From: Bacteriovoracaceae bacterium
GTDB lineage: Bacteria > Bdellovibrionota > Bacteriovoracia > Bacteriovoracales > Bacteriovoracaceae
Direction: 5' to 3'
DNA: 61,298 nucleotides
NCBI GenBank assembly: GCA_947441615.1
Contig: CANEUH010000023.1
Coordinates: forward strand, 1-61,298
Shown: one piece after another, positions 40,512 through 49,302 of the stretch
Layout: each line of letters opens with the position of its first letter
Position numbering within the stretch: the first letter of the stretch is position 1
Notes under the pieces: model-generated
What the model was told of the DNA's origin: nothing
Database searches by the model: none
The model's input: only the letters and a program-made list of their open reading frames with translations
Translations under genes and position numbers: made by a program

Positions 40512-41015
40512 CTACCTGTGAAGAGAACGTGTCTGTCCGTCAGCTCCATAGGTTGTGTATTGCTTTTTACCTGTAAAACCTTGCTTCACTTCGCGCAATG
40601 AAATCATCGCCTTATTTAAAAAGACCTGATTTTTTTTGTTCTGGTCTTGAAGCTTTTGAATAATATCAATTAAAAGGGTGTTTAAATTTTTCAATGCCGC
40701 TATTCCGCTTTCTTGCTCAATCACTGAAAACGCTTGAATGAGTTCATTTGATCGGCTGATGTTATTTGAGAAAAGGGCGGTCGTATTCAGTGTATCTATT
40801 AGTTCTGATCTTTCTTTTTCTAGATCGCTAATTTTGTTTATAATCTCTTCTTTTAATGGAAGAAGTTTTTCAAGTTTATCGATATCACTTTCTAAAAGTG
40901 TAAGATACTCGTCACAAGTAAGATCATAAAGATCTTTATGAAGATGGCAGAATTCTTCCCAGATGCTAATAGCACGCTGGTAGAATAATTTTTTTTCATC
41001 CAGACGGTTTAACAT
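40512..41015 (-). CDS. flgN: FlgN-type flagellar chaperone
   Basis: A 167-residue, almost entirely helical cytoplasmic protein (ALIQKLxxQ-like helical hairpins, e.g. EYLTLLESDIDKLEKLLPLKEEIINKISDLEKERSELI). Its position between flgM and flgK and the helical-hairpin shape match FlgN, chaperone of FlgK and FlgL. FlgN is poorly conserved, so the call leans on context. Confidence 0.75.
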   Translation of the reverse strand: MLNRLDEKKLFYQRAISIWEEFCHLHKDLYDLTCDEYLTLLESDIDKLEKLLPLKEEIINKISDLEKERSELIDTLNTTALFSNNISRSNELIQAFSVIEQESGIAALKNLNTLLIDIIQKLQDQNKKNQVFLNKAMISLREVKQGFTGKKQYTTYGADGQTRSLHR

Positions 41016-41025
41016 GGGCTACCTC

Positions 41026-41352
41026 TTAGTACTCTGAAGTGAGGATTTTATCGGCCAGGGCATCATAGTCGACTTCATATGTGCCGGCAGCGATTTGCGC
41101 CTTAAGACGAGCTATCTTTTCTGAATTATCTGTCTCAGGAGCAGTCATTGCCGCTTTTTTAATTCTCGAAAATTCTTTCACACCCTCAGGAATGTTAACT
41201 TTTGCATCCCCTGAAGTTCTCTCTGAAATTTCAGAAGCTCTCTCCAAAGTGTTACGTTGAATTCCATCAACCTTGCCGTTGCCTTTAGTCGATTCCGATT
41301 TAACGTCACGACCGCGTGGAAAAAACGATGAACGTGTGTCGATGCTACTCAT
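41026..41352 (-). CDS. flgM: Anti-sigma-28 factor FlgM
   Basis: The C-terminal half (IARLKAQIAAGTYEVDYDALADKILTSEY) is the FlgM sigma-28-binding region. The N-terminal half is polar and disordered, as expected. FlgM holds the flagellar sigma factor until the hook is complete. It overlaps the flgJ stop region by 8 bases and precedes flgN. Confidence 0.88.
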   Translation of the reverse strand: MSSIDTRSSFFPRGRDVKSESTKGNGKVDGIQRNTLERASEISERTSGDAKVNIPEGVKEFSRIKKAAMTAPETDNSEKIARLKAQIAAGTYEVDYDALADKILTSEY

Positions 41353-41689
41353 TTGTATTCTCCTTCGTCATTCCTTGACGAACTTCCTGATGCGAATTTT
41401 TAAGATAGTGCTTCATGTGTTGAGGCACTATTTGGTCTAGGATAACTTTTTTCACTCCAAGACCACTATCTGACTTTGCCATAAGTTGTGCACGTTCGTA
41501 ATCCATTAGAGAGTTGTAGTACTCCATGGCGGATGAGTCGGCTTCTTCTTTCGGGATGGTCTTGCGCATTTCAGCGAGCATGTGCGAGGTAAAATTCGCT
41601 TCCATTCCTTCAGCAATTTCTTCAAAAGGTTTAACAGGATTAGTTTTTTGAGCTGTACTTAGGGCGTTTGCCTGCGGTGTGATTTTCAC
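41345..41689 (-). CDS. flgJ: FlgJ N-terminal-type rod-binding protein
   Basis: The sequence FEEIAEGMEANFTSHMLAEMRKTI...DSSAMEYYNSLMDYERAQLMAKSDSGLGVKKVIL is the rod-cap domain of FlgJ. The muramidase domain found in enterobacteria is absent, as in many groups. The start is uncertain. I use the GTG at 41689 (VKIT), which has AGGA 8 bases upstream; ATG 41698 and TTG 41710 are also in frame but poorly placed. Confidence 0.82.
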   Translation of the reverse strand: MKITPQANALSTAQKTNPVKPFEEIAEGMEANFTSHMLAEMRKTIPKEEADSSAMEYYNSLMDYERAQLMAKSDSGLGVKKVILDQIVPQHMKHYLKNSHQEVRQGMTKENTNE

Positions 41690-41740
41690 TCTTACCATCC
41701 TGGTTTTCAAACCCCATCATCCTGATGAGATTCTTCTTAA

Positions 41741-41749
41741 ATTGTAGCA
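41741..41749 (-). promoter_or_regulatory. Extended -10 candidate upstream of flgJ-flgM-flgN-flgK-flgL
   Basis: On the minus strand TG-C-TACAAT (41749-41741) lies in the 100-base gap behind flgI, about 50 bases before the flgJ start. It could give the late flagellar genes their own promoter. No clear sigma-28 or sigma-54 consensus was seen. Confidence 0.3.
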
Positions 41750-41810
41750 TTTTTAAACAAGGGGGTGTTAGTAAAAAAACCCCCCGGGAAAAATGTTCCA
41801 GTGTCAAAAA

Positions 41811-42815
41811 TTAGATGAGTTCGATTTCAGCGAGAAGTGAGCCGTTCTGTTTCAGGGCCTGAAAGATTGATATGAGATCCTCGGGCTTCGTTCCTAGTGC
41901 ATTCAAGGCTTTAACGAGGTCATTGATGGTTGTCGATTGCTCCATCATGTGAACAAACTTGTTACCTGAGCCTTCTGATCCCTTAATCTCAACCATGAGG
42001 TCGCCGTGACTGACGGCCGACTTTTTTAATACGATATCGCCACCGGCGACAAGGGTTCCTGTCCGTTCATTGATAACGATCTTAGCGGTTGTATCTGCCA
42101 CGACTTTGAAATTTTCAATATTGGCGATTAACTCAACAACCTTCTTCTCATAAAAATTTGGAATGATCACATCGATAGTTGTCGCATCAGCAGCTGTGGC
42201 GTATTTACCACCAAGTTCTTGGTTAATGGTACGTTCAACACGAGCAGCTGTTGTGAAATCTGGATTATGAAGGGCCATTCGAATAGCACGTTTATCGTTG
42301 AAAGAGAGTTCAAGTTCTTTTTCGATTGACCCACCGTCTGGAATTCTTCCCGTCGTGGCCATTTTCTTTCCTTTCTCAAGTCCACCAATAGAAAGAGCGC
42401 CATTGGCCAATGCATAAATTTGACCGTCACCACCCTTTAAAGGCGTAACCAGGAGAGTTCCACCTGCTAAAGAAGAGGCGTCTCCAATGGATGAAACTGT
42501 CACATCAAGTTTTTGACCAAGTCGACCAAAAGCTGGAAGTTTTGCTGTAACAATAACGGCTGCAACGTTTTTAGAAGTGACTTCTTTTTGTGGGTTTAGA
42601 CCAAGTGTCTGAAACATTTTTTTGAGTGATGTATTAGTAATCTCTCCGCCACCATCACCAGTTCCGTTGAGCCCAATCACGAGACCATAACCAATTAAAG
42701 GATTTTCTCTTACGCCCTTGATGCTCACAAGGTCTTTTAAGCGGCTAGAGTTCCCGAAAGCAGAAGCTGTGGTAAGTAGTAAAAAAAGTGGCAGTATTTT
42801 TGTCATTTTAATCAT
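41811..42815 (-). CDS. flgI: Flagellar P-ring protein FlgI
   Basis: Signal peptide (about 1-20) followed by [32 protein letters not shown], the strongly conserved FlgI start, and [51 protein letters not shown]-like blocks. It ends with [32 protein letters not shown]. The 334-residue length is normal. It forms the periplasmic P ring. It overlaps flgH by 8 bases. Confidence 0.97.
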   Translation of the reverse strand: [334 protein letters not shown]

Positions 42816-43581
42816 CCCTTCCTAGGATCAAGACCCGTGACTCTAAAAGTTTATCAGAGTTCACATAATCATTTTCCATTATGTCTTTTCTTGAGACAAG
42901 TGCTTGGACTTCGATGGATCTTTTTTCCTTTTTAAAGATCACATCTTTGCGCCCGCGCAGCATAATGTAATCTTTACTGACTTCTTCCATGACTGTTCCT
43001 GAAATCTTATCGTAAATTTTCATGTCCATTTCATTGTCTTGCGCTCCGGGGGCGCCAGCTGGAGGTGCTGCCGCGCCTTTTTTATCTTCTCCACCAGGCC
43101 CCGCAAGTTCTTTTCCCATGCGTTTAGGTCGATCAGGAAAAGTTCTTTTTAATTCTGCTGAAATTTGATTTCTCAAATTTTCAAGAACGTTGATAATCAC
43201 CATATCTCCCATTCTCTTGTCGTTTTGATAAGTGAACAGAGATGCGCTAGAGCCTTGATTGGCCCAAAGTGAACCACCAGTATCGTTATCTACAAAATCT
43301 TCGGATTGATATCTTTGTGGTCGATATTCTCTCTTCACAGGAGGTTTAACCTGTCCGGAGGGATCACTACCAAGAGAGTAGGTGAGAGGATTTTTAACCG
43401 GTCGTTTATCTTCTTCCGGCCTAAAGCGATCTTTCTCGCGGTATCCAGCAAACCGATCGCGTGGGCCTGATCGATTGGCCCGCGGATTTTTTTCATCTTG
43501 ATCAATTCTTCGATGAATCGAATTAACGTAGTTTGCACAAGAGGTAAGAAAAATTAAAAAAGAGAGTAAAAGGATTTTCAT
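42808..43581 (-). CDS. flgH: Flagellar L-ring lipoprotein FlgH, with Gly/Pro/Ala insertion
   Basis: Lipoprotein signal ending LTSC (Cys15). Conserved FlgH segments SLWANQGSSASLFTYQNDKRMGDMVIINVLENL and VSRKDIMENDYVNSDKLLESRVLI are present. Between them lies a low-complexity stretch (GPGGEDKKGAAAPPAGAPGAQ) not typical of the family, and the N-terminal 80 residues are unusually polar. It forms the outer-membrane L ring. Overlaps flgA by 4 bases and flgI by 8. Confidence 0.92.
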   Translation of the reverse strand: MKILLLSFLIFLTSCANYVNSIHRRIDQDEKNPRANRSGPRDRFAGYREKDRFRPEEDKRPVKNPLTYSLGSDPSGQVKPPVKREYRPQRYQSEDFVDNDTGGSLWANQGSSASLFTYQNDKRMGDMVIINVLENLRNQISAELKRTFPDRPKRMGKELAGPGGEDKKGAAAPPAGAPGAQDNEMDMKIYDKISGTVMEEVSKDYIMLRGRKDVIFKKEKRSIEVQALVSRKDIMENDYVNSDKLLESRVLILGRDD

Positions 43582-44459
43582 AATTCAACTAACACTTTGT
43601 TAAGATCGATGACTTTACCTTGGTATTTTTTATTTTTTTGCGGATGAAAAACTTCAACAAATTCACCAACACCAGCATTGTTTCTTGAAATTCCGTAGGT
43701 TTTTAATTTGATAAGTTCATTCTCAATAATGACTTCAGTTTTAGAGCCGGCCCTCACGAGATTTATTGGATTAAGATCAGATTGACGAAGAAGCTCACCA
43801 GGCCTTAAAGGCTTATTAAGTTTATAAAACTTCAGCATATCAATCTGTGAAAAAAGATCTGTGTGTGGAATAGATTCCGTGAAGTCTTCTTTAATTGACG
43901 CCGCTGAAACTTGAGAAAAGGCGGGATGAAAACTTGTCATCCGAAACGCCTTAACCATTTTCTTAAAATCAGCTTTAACGATAAGTGAATTTTTTGATCC
44001 ATTTAAACCATGGACAGTTAAATTGATCGGTTGCTGTGATGCAAATAAGCATCCAATACAATTAACTTCGATACGATCACCTAGATTAAGAGCAAGAAAA
44101 TTGTTAGCGTTCATGGCCTCAGAAGATCTCATTTGAACACCGACGGGCATAGAAATTTGCTCATGAACAATATTTTTAAAATGCTGAATGTGAATAAGAT
44201 TCGGCTGGATTAGCACAAGATGATTTTTTGCCTTCAACATTTCAGAAAGTTGAATATGACTTACTTTACCATCAACATTATTAAGAGTCTCATTCAGCTC
44301 GCTAACTGCATTGGTTGAACATTCAGTACTCGCAATAATTTTAGATAAGTCAGCTTTCTGACCTAGTAATAGTATGTGCTCAGGTAAGTGGATTTCACAG
44401 GCCCATGAAAAGGTCGAAATAAAAAAAACTAAAATTAAAAAAAATATTTTAGTCATCAT
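43578..44459 (-). CDS. flgA: P-ring assembly chaperone FlgA
   Basis: Signal peptide (about 1-20) and a long N-terminal part precede the C-terminal SAF/FlgA domain. That domain contains LNKPLRPGELLRQSDLNPINLVRAGSKTEVIIENELIKLKTYGISRNNAGVGEFVEV. FlgA helps FlgI assemble in the periplasm. At 293 residues it is longer than the enterobacterial protein. Its position between flgG and flgH supports the call. Overlaps at both ends are 4 bases. Confidence 0.85.
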   Translation of the reverse strand: MMTKIFFLILVFFISTFSWACEIHLPEHILLLGQKADLSKIIASTECSTNAVSELNETLNNVDGKVSHIQLSEMLKAKNHLVLIQPNLIHIQHFKNIVHEQISMPVGVQMRSSEAMNANNFLALNLGDRIEVNCIGCLFASQQPINLTVHGLNGSKNSLIVKADFKKMVKAFRMTSFHPAFSQVSAASIKEDFTESIPHTDLFSQIDMLKFYKLNKPLRPGELLRQSDLNPINLVRAGSKTEVIIENELIKLKTYGISRNNAGVGEFVEVFHPQKNKKYQGKVIDLNKVLVEL

Positions 44460-45241
44460 CTGATGTTATTCACTGTTTGAAGCATTTGATCGGCAACTCC
44501 CATGACCTTTGAATTCATTTCATACGCACGTTGCGCCTTAATAAGATCAGTCATTTCATTCATGACGTTGACATTTGAAGCTTCTATCGCCCCTTGCATG
44601 AGAATCCCTGAGCCATTTTCACCGGCCACATTCTGAATGGCTTGACCAGAAGCCGACGTTGTACCAAGAAGATTTCCACCATCTGAGCGAAGTCCCGTTG
44701 GGTTTACAAAAGTAAAGACGGGTATCTGACCAAGGTTCATCGGTTCAACAGCGTCTCTCATAAAAGCTTCAACCACACCAGTTTCAGAAATACTTATTTT
44801 CATAGTATTTGGTGGAACAACCACACCTGGAAAAACTTTATGTCCAGCTCGAGTCACGAGGTTTCCCTGGGCATCCACATTGAAAGAGCCATCTCTCGTG
44901 TACTTAAGTTCGCCATTGGGAGTCATGATACCCATAAAACCTTCACCATTGACCATGAGATCATAGGGATTGTTAGTCATTTGTGGAGAACCTTGCGAGT
45001 GTATTTTTCTCGTTGCTGAAACTCTCGCACCTGAGCCGACTTGATGACCGACATTATATTCAGTCGTGCCAGAAGATTTGGCACCTGCTTCTTGAACTGT
45101 TTCATAGAGAAGATCATCAAATTCGGTTCTCGCTTTTTTAAACCCTGTCGTGTTTACGTTCGCGATATTGTTTGAAATCGTGTTAACGTTTGATTCCTGA
45201 GCGGCCATTCCCGTTGCAGAAGTGTGTAATGCACGAATCAT
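44456..45241 (-). CDS. flgG: Flagellar distal rod protein FlgG
   Basis: MIRALHTSATGMAAQESNVNTISNNIANVNTTGFKKARTEF and the C-terminal EASNVNVMNEMTDLIKAQRAYEMNSKVMGVADQML are textbook FlgG. The central sequence has the DGSFNVDAQGNLVTRAGHKVFPG rod insert. 261 residues is standard. It follows flgF by 13 bases. Confidence 0.97.
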   Translation of the reverse strand: MIRALHTSATGMAAQESNVNTISNNIANVNTTGFKKARTEFDDLLYETVQEAGAKSSGTTEYNVGHQVGSGARVSATRKIHSQGSPQMTNNPYDLMVNGEGFMGIMTPNGELKYTRDGSFNVDAQGNLVTRAGHKVFPGVVVPPNTMKISISETGVVEAFMRDAVEPMNLGQIPVFTFVNPTGLRSDGGNLLGTTSASGQAIQNVAGENGSGILMQGAIEASNVNVMNEMTDLIKAQRAYEMNSKVMGVADQMLQTVNNIR

Positions 45242-45254
45242 TTAATTCTCCTCA

Positions 45255-46097
45255 TTAAAATTTACCAAGTTCATTTGCAGCTTTCCCTGAAATCTGATCG
45301 TAGGCATTGATGGCTTTTTGAATGGATTCAAAATGCCGGTGAGCTTTGATAAGCTCAGACATTTCCTCAATTGCATTAACATTCGATCCTTCGAGAAAAC
45401 CTTGATTAACAGTTGTTTGTATATTTGTTCTTACGATATTTGCTTCATCTGGAGTGATGTAAAGAGCGTTTCCTTCTTTTCTTAGGGCTTGCTTGTCTTT
45501 AAATTCTATCAATGACATTTTTCCAACCGCACCGTCGCGAGTAAGAATTTCTCCCTCATTGGTAAACGTTAGTTTTGTATTCGTTGGGACCCTGAGTATT
45601 CTCTCTTCGGGATTCGGAAATGTCCCCGCTGAAGCAGGATCTCTTAGGGATTCTTCTGGAACATTGAGTGCACTTAAAACTTTAAAACCTTGATCCGTAA
45701 CAAGTTCACCATCTCGACTTAAAGAGAAGTTACCTTTTCTTGTAAAGCGCACTCCTGTGGGAGTTAAAACTTCTATAAAGCCGTCACCCTTCAGAGCGAG
45801 ATCAAGAGGATTGTTTGTTGGAATTAATGTCCCTTGTTCAAAAATAGTGAAGCTTCCATCAACAGAAACCATGGCATTTTCGGCACCTTGCGTGTGATAA
45901 AAGTCAGCTGGTGAAAACTCATTTCTAGGAATATCCACATCGTCCATACCTTTAGTAAGGGCGGTGAGGTGTTCTTTAAACACTAACTGATCTTTTTTGA
46001 ACCCAACTGTATTTGCATTCGCTACATTGTTAGCGATCGTTTCTACTTTTCTCTGTTGAGCAACTTGCCCTGATAACGGTACCCAAATATTCTTCAT
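45255..46097 (-). CDS. flgF: Flagellar proximal rod protein FlgF
   Basis: WVPLSGQVAQQRKVETIANNVANANTVGFKKDQLVF is the rod N-terminal motif; the C terminus EGSNVNAIEEMSELIKAHRHFESIQKAINAYDQI matches FlgF/FlgG. It is distinct from the next gene, so FlgF is the natural call. The ATG at 46097 has AAGGAG just upstream; an ATG at 46109 and longer starts are less likely. First gene of the flagellar operon, divergent from xseB. Confidence 0.9.
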   Translation of the reverse strand: MKNIWVPLSGQVAQQRKVETIANNVANANTVGFKKDQLVFKEHLTALTKGMDDVDIPRNEFSPADFYHTQGAENAMVSVDGSFTIFEQGTLIPTNNPLDLALKGDGFIEVLTPTGVRFTRKGNFSLSRDGELVTDQGFKVLSALNVPEESLRDPASAGTFPNPEERILRVPTNTKLTFTNEGEILTRDGAVGKMSLIEFKDKQALRKEGNALYITPDEANIVRTNIQTTVNQGFLEGSNVNAIEEMSELIKAHRHFESIQKAINAYDQISGKAANELGKF

Positions 46098-46285
46098 GGA
46101 CTCCTTCATCCTGATGGAGAGTGGGCGAAATCTGCCCCCATAGGCAATTTTATCAACCATAGTGACAGAAAACGAGCATAGGCAAATTCCGCCTGTTTTG
46201 CTAACTGACTGAAACCTTGTCGAAGTGATCCATGATATGCGAATATAAATTTAAAAAAGTGTCAAAGCGCTAACAGGGTAACGTC

Positions 46286-46507
46286 ATGTCTAACACAGAA
46301 AAGACCGTCAATTTCGAAAAATCACTAAAAGATCTTGAGCAAATCGTTCGGGAGCTTGAGTCGGGCGACGTTAATTTAGATGAAAGTCTCAAAAAATTTG
46401 AACAAGGCATTGAACTATACAAAAAATGTCGATCAACATTAGAAACAGCTGAGAAGAAAATTAAAATCCTGAGTGATAGCCTCAAAGAACTCGATTATAA
46501 AGAGTAG
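46286..46507 (+). CDS. xseB: Exodeoxyribonuclease VII small subunit
   Basis: A 73-residue two-helix protein with VNFEKSLKDLEQIVRELESGDVNLDESLKKFEQGIELYKKCRSTLETAEKKI, which is the XseB pattern. It binds XseA to make the single-strand exonuclease. xseA is not in this window. It is divergent from the flagellar operon and followed 54 bases later by the PBP1A gene. Confidence 0.93.
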   Translation: MSNTEKTVNFEKSLKDLEQIVRELESGDVNLDESLKKFEQGIELYKKCRSTLETAEKKIKILSDSLKELDYKE

Positions 46508-46567
46508 TTCTTTCTTTCTATTTGATTTCCCTTAAAATAGATCTGAACTCATACAGAGGAAATGTTT

Positions 46568-49279
46568 TTGAAACGTCTCATAAAAACGCTAGCCGTCTTG
46601 GCAGTTTTATTTCTATTTGGTGTAGCCGGTGTCACTGGCATTTTTATCTACATCTCTTCTGATCTGCCTCAAATAAATACTCTAGAGGATTACAATCCTC
46701 CGATGAACTCAAAAATTGTGTCACGTGATGGTGAAGTTCTATTAGAAATTGGTCAGGAGACAAGAGAAGTTGTTCCTTTTGAAAAAATGCCAAAAAGAAT
46801 CGTAGGCGCCTTCTTAGCTGCTGAAGATGATAACTTCTATCAACACCAGGGAATTGATTATTACGGTATTGCGCGGGCCTTTATCGTAAATATGAAAGAG
46901 GGTCGTCTCGTTCAAGGTGGCTCTACTATTACCCAGCAAGTGGCAAAGTCATTCCTTCTCACCAAGGAAAGAACGCTTTCAAGAAAAGTGAAGGATCTCC
47001 TTCTTGCGCGAAAGATTGAGGAAAAATTTTCAAAAGATGAAATTCTTTTTTTGTACCTTAATCAAGTTTATCTCGGTGGTGGGTATTACGGTGTGAAAGC
47101 GGCATTCAATGGTTACTTTGATAAGAGCCTTGAAAATGCAACTCCTGCAGAAGCAGCTCTTGTTGCTGGCCTTCTCGTGGCCCCTGGCCGCTATTCTCCC
47201 TACGTGAACCCATTATATGCCAAACGCAGACAAAATTACGTTCTCAAAAGAATGTTTGAAACGAAGAAAATTACAGAAGCTGAATATGAAGCAGGACTTA
47301 AAGAAGATATTAAGATGCGGATTAGAAAGCCCAATGACGTTAAGGGTGGCCACTTCACAGATTGGATTCGCCAAGAAGTGATGAAGTCCGTAGGCACGGA
47401 AGAATTTTTAACCAACGGTTTTAAAGTCGTTACGACTTTGGATTGGTCATTACAGTCGAAAGCCGAAAATGTGGTTAAAGAGAGAGTCAAAGAATTAGAT
47501 AAAAGGCAAGGCTACAAAGGTGCTATTAAAAATCTTGAATCTCCAGATGAATTAAAAGCCTTTATAGTAGAACAAAGAAAAAATATTTTAAGAGAGCAAT
47601 CTAGCTTTTTTACTTTTACCACTCAAGGTCAAAATATCTTCGAGTTTAACGAAGATGAAGATGCGCTCGAAAAGAATCTTTCTTATTATAAAGACGAAGA
47701 AGAGAAAATTAATGAACGCTTTCGCTCTTTAGTTAGTATTGGGAATGCTGCTCAAGATCCATTTCTCAAGTTCCTCCAAGAGGGGCGATCATACCCTGCT
47801 GTCGTTTTAAATGTAGATGATTTAAAAAGAACAGTGCTTGTTGAAATCGCTGGCACAAGGGCGATTATCCCAGAATCAGGATTTGAGTGGGCGCATGAAA
47901 GAAAATTTAGCGAGGATCCGATTTATTTTAATCCTGTTAAAACGCCAAGTAAAATCTTGAAAAGGGGAGATGTCGTTTTAGTACAAATTACGGCGAAAGC
48001 TATTCAATACGATCAGCTCATTCATGCTGACTTTTTTAAAAAATATAAAGATCCAACTTTGAAATCTATTATAATGAAACAAAAGTTTTTCAAGGCTTCA
48101 CTTGATCAAGAGCCAGAGGTTGAAGGGGCGCTTGTTTCACTTAATTCGCATACGGGTGAAATTCTTACGATGGTTGGTGGTGTTGATTTTCAAAAATCTC
48201 AATTTAATCGTGCTATACAGTCACTACGACAGCCAGGTTCAGCATTTAAACCTTTTATTTATGCGGCTGGATTAGAGAATGGTTATAATCCTTCGAGTAT
48301 ACTAATGGATTCTCCTCAGGCGCTGGGTGGAGTTGATGATTCATTAAGTTGGAAGCCAAGAAATTATGACGGTGAATTTAAGGGGCCAATGACTTTTAGG
48401 AACGCTCTGGAAGTTAGTCGTAACATACCAACGGTGAGATTAGTTCAAGATCTTGGTGTTAAAAAAATTCATGACTTCGTAAGCCGATGGCATATCCATG
48501 CAGAAATTCCTAAAGATATGTCTCTTTCCCTTGGTTCTTTTGGAATAAGTTTAGCTGAACTGACAAAAGGCTATGCAGTCTTTCCTAATGGCGGAAAAGC
48601 GATTCGCTTAAGACACATTACTTCGATTAAAGATCGTGATGGGAAATCATATGAACCACCTATCGCTGATCCTAATTGGCCCGAAGAGACAAAAAATGAA
48701 ATCGCAAGCGCAGATAAGGTTGAAACCGCTACAGTTACTGGCAACCCATTTCAGGCAAATCTTAATTCAACACAGGTCTACGACCCGAAACTGTCCTTTC
48801 TTATGAGTAATATTTTAAGAGGGGTCACCATTTATGGGACAGCGGCCGCAGCAGCGACAAGATTGGGCACAACAATTGGTGGAAAAACAGGAACTACGAA
48901 TAATTACATTGATGCTCTGTTTGTTGGTTTTTCATCTAATGTAGTCACTGGAACGTGGGTGGGATTTGATGACAATCGTCCGTTAGGCTATGGTGAAACG
49001 GGTGGTAAAACTGCACTTCCAATGTGGATTGATTTTATGAGTTCGGCCATTCCTAAGTATGGTGCACCTGAATTCAGCGTCCCAGAGGGAATTATTAATA
49101 TAATGGTAAACAAAGAAACTGGAAAACCTCTTCCTCCAGGATCGAATGAAGGATTTTTAGAATCGTTTGCAGTTGGATTTGATCCAAATAGTGATTCAAG
49201 TTCTGTGTTCGATCAGGCCCAGGGACAGGGGAGCAAACCTACCAGTTTAGATGATGCAAGTTATTGGGAAAATCAATAA
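46568..49279 (+). CDS. Class A penicillin-binding protein 1A
   Basis: Bifunctional peptidoglycan synthase. One N-terminal membrane helix (about 5-27) is followed by the GT51 glycosyltransferase with AAEDDNFYQHQGIDYYGIARA and QGGSTITQQVAKSFLL. An OB-like insert (about 300-510) follows, then the transpeptidase with SxxK at PGSAFKPF, SRN at EVSRNIPTV and KTG at GGKTGTTNNY. The first ATG (46562) is one base from AGAGGA; the TTG at 46568 is 7 bases away, so I prefer it. In E. coli terms it is mrcA/ponA. Confidence 0.95.
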   Translation: MKRLIKTLAVLAVLFLFGVAGVTGIFIYISSDLPQINTLEDYNPPMNSKIVSRDGEVLLEIGQETREVVPFEKMPKRIVGAFLAAEDDNFYQHQGIDYYGIARAFIVNMKEGRLVQGGSTITQQVAKSFLLTKERTLSRKVKDLLLARKIEEKFSKDEILFLYLNQVYLGGGYYGVKAAFNGYFDKSLENATPAEAALVAGLLVAPGRYSPYVNPLYAKRRQNYVLKRMFETKKITEAEYEAGLKEDIKMRIRKPNDVKGGHFTDWIRQEVMKSVGTEEFLTNGFKVVTTLDWSLQSKAENVVKERVKELDKRQGYKGAIKNLESPDELKAFIVEQRKNILREQSSFFTFTTQGQNIFEFNEDEDALEKNLSYYKDEEEKINERFRSLVSIGNAAQDPFLKFLQEGRSYPAVVLNVDDLKRTVLVEIAGTRAIIPESGFEWAHERKFSEDPIYFNPVKTPSKILKRGDVVLVQITAKAIQYDQLIHADFFKKYKDPTLKSIIMKQKFFKASLDQEPEVEGALVSLNSHTGEILTMVGGVDFQKSQFNRAIQSLRQPGSAFKPFIYAAGLENGYNPSSILMDSPQALGGVDDSLSWKPRNYDGEFKGPMTFRNALEVSRNIPTVRLVQDLGVKKIHDFVSRWHIHAEIPKDMSLSLGSFGISLAELTKGYAVFPNGGKAIRLRHITSIKDRDGKSYEPPIADPNWPEETKNEIASADKVETATVTGNPFQANLNSTQVYDPKLSFLMSNILRGVTIYGTAAAAATRLGTTIGGKTGTTNNYIDALFVGFSSNVVTGTWVGFDDNRPLGYGETGGKTALPMWIDFMSSAIPKYGAPEFSVPEGIINIMVNKETGKPLPPGSNEGFLESFAVGFDPNSDSSSVFDQAQGQGSKPTSLDDASYWENQ

Positions 49280-49302
49280 ATCATTTATTCGCGAGGGAAA
49301 AT

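Noticed and set aside
41755..41795. Runs of C and G upstream of flgJ as an intrinsic terminator for flgI
   Set aside because: The G6 and C5 runs on the minus strand could pair only across a large T-rich loop, and no T tract follows the stem.
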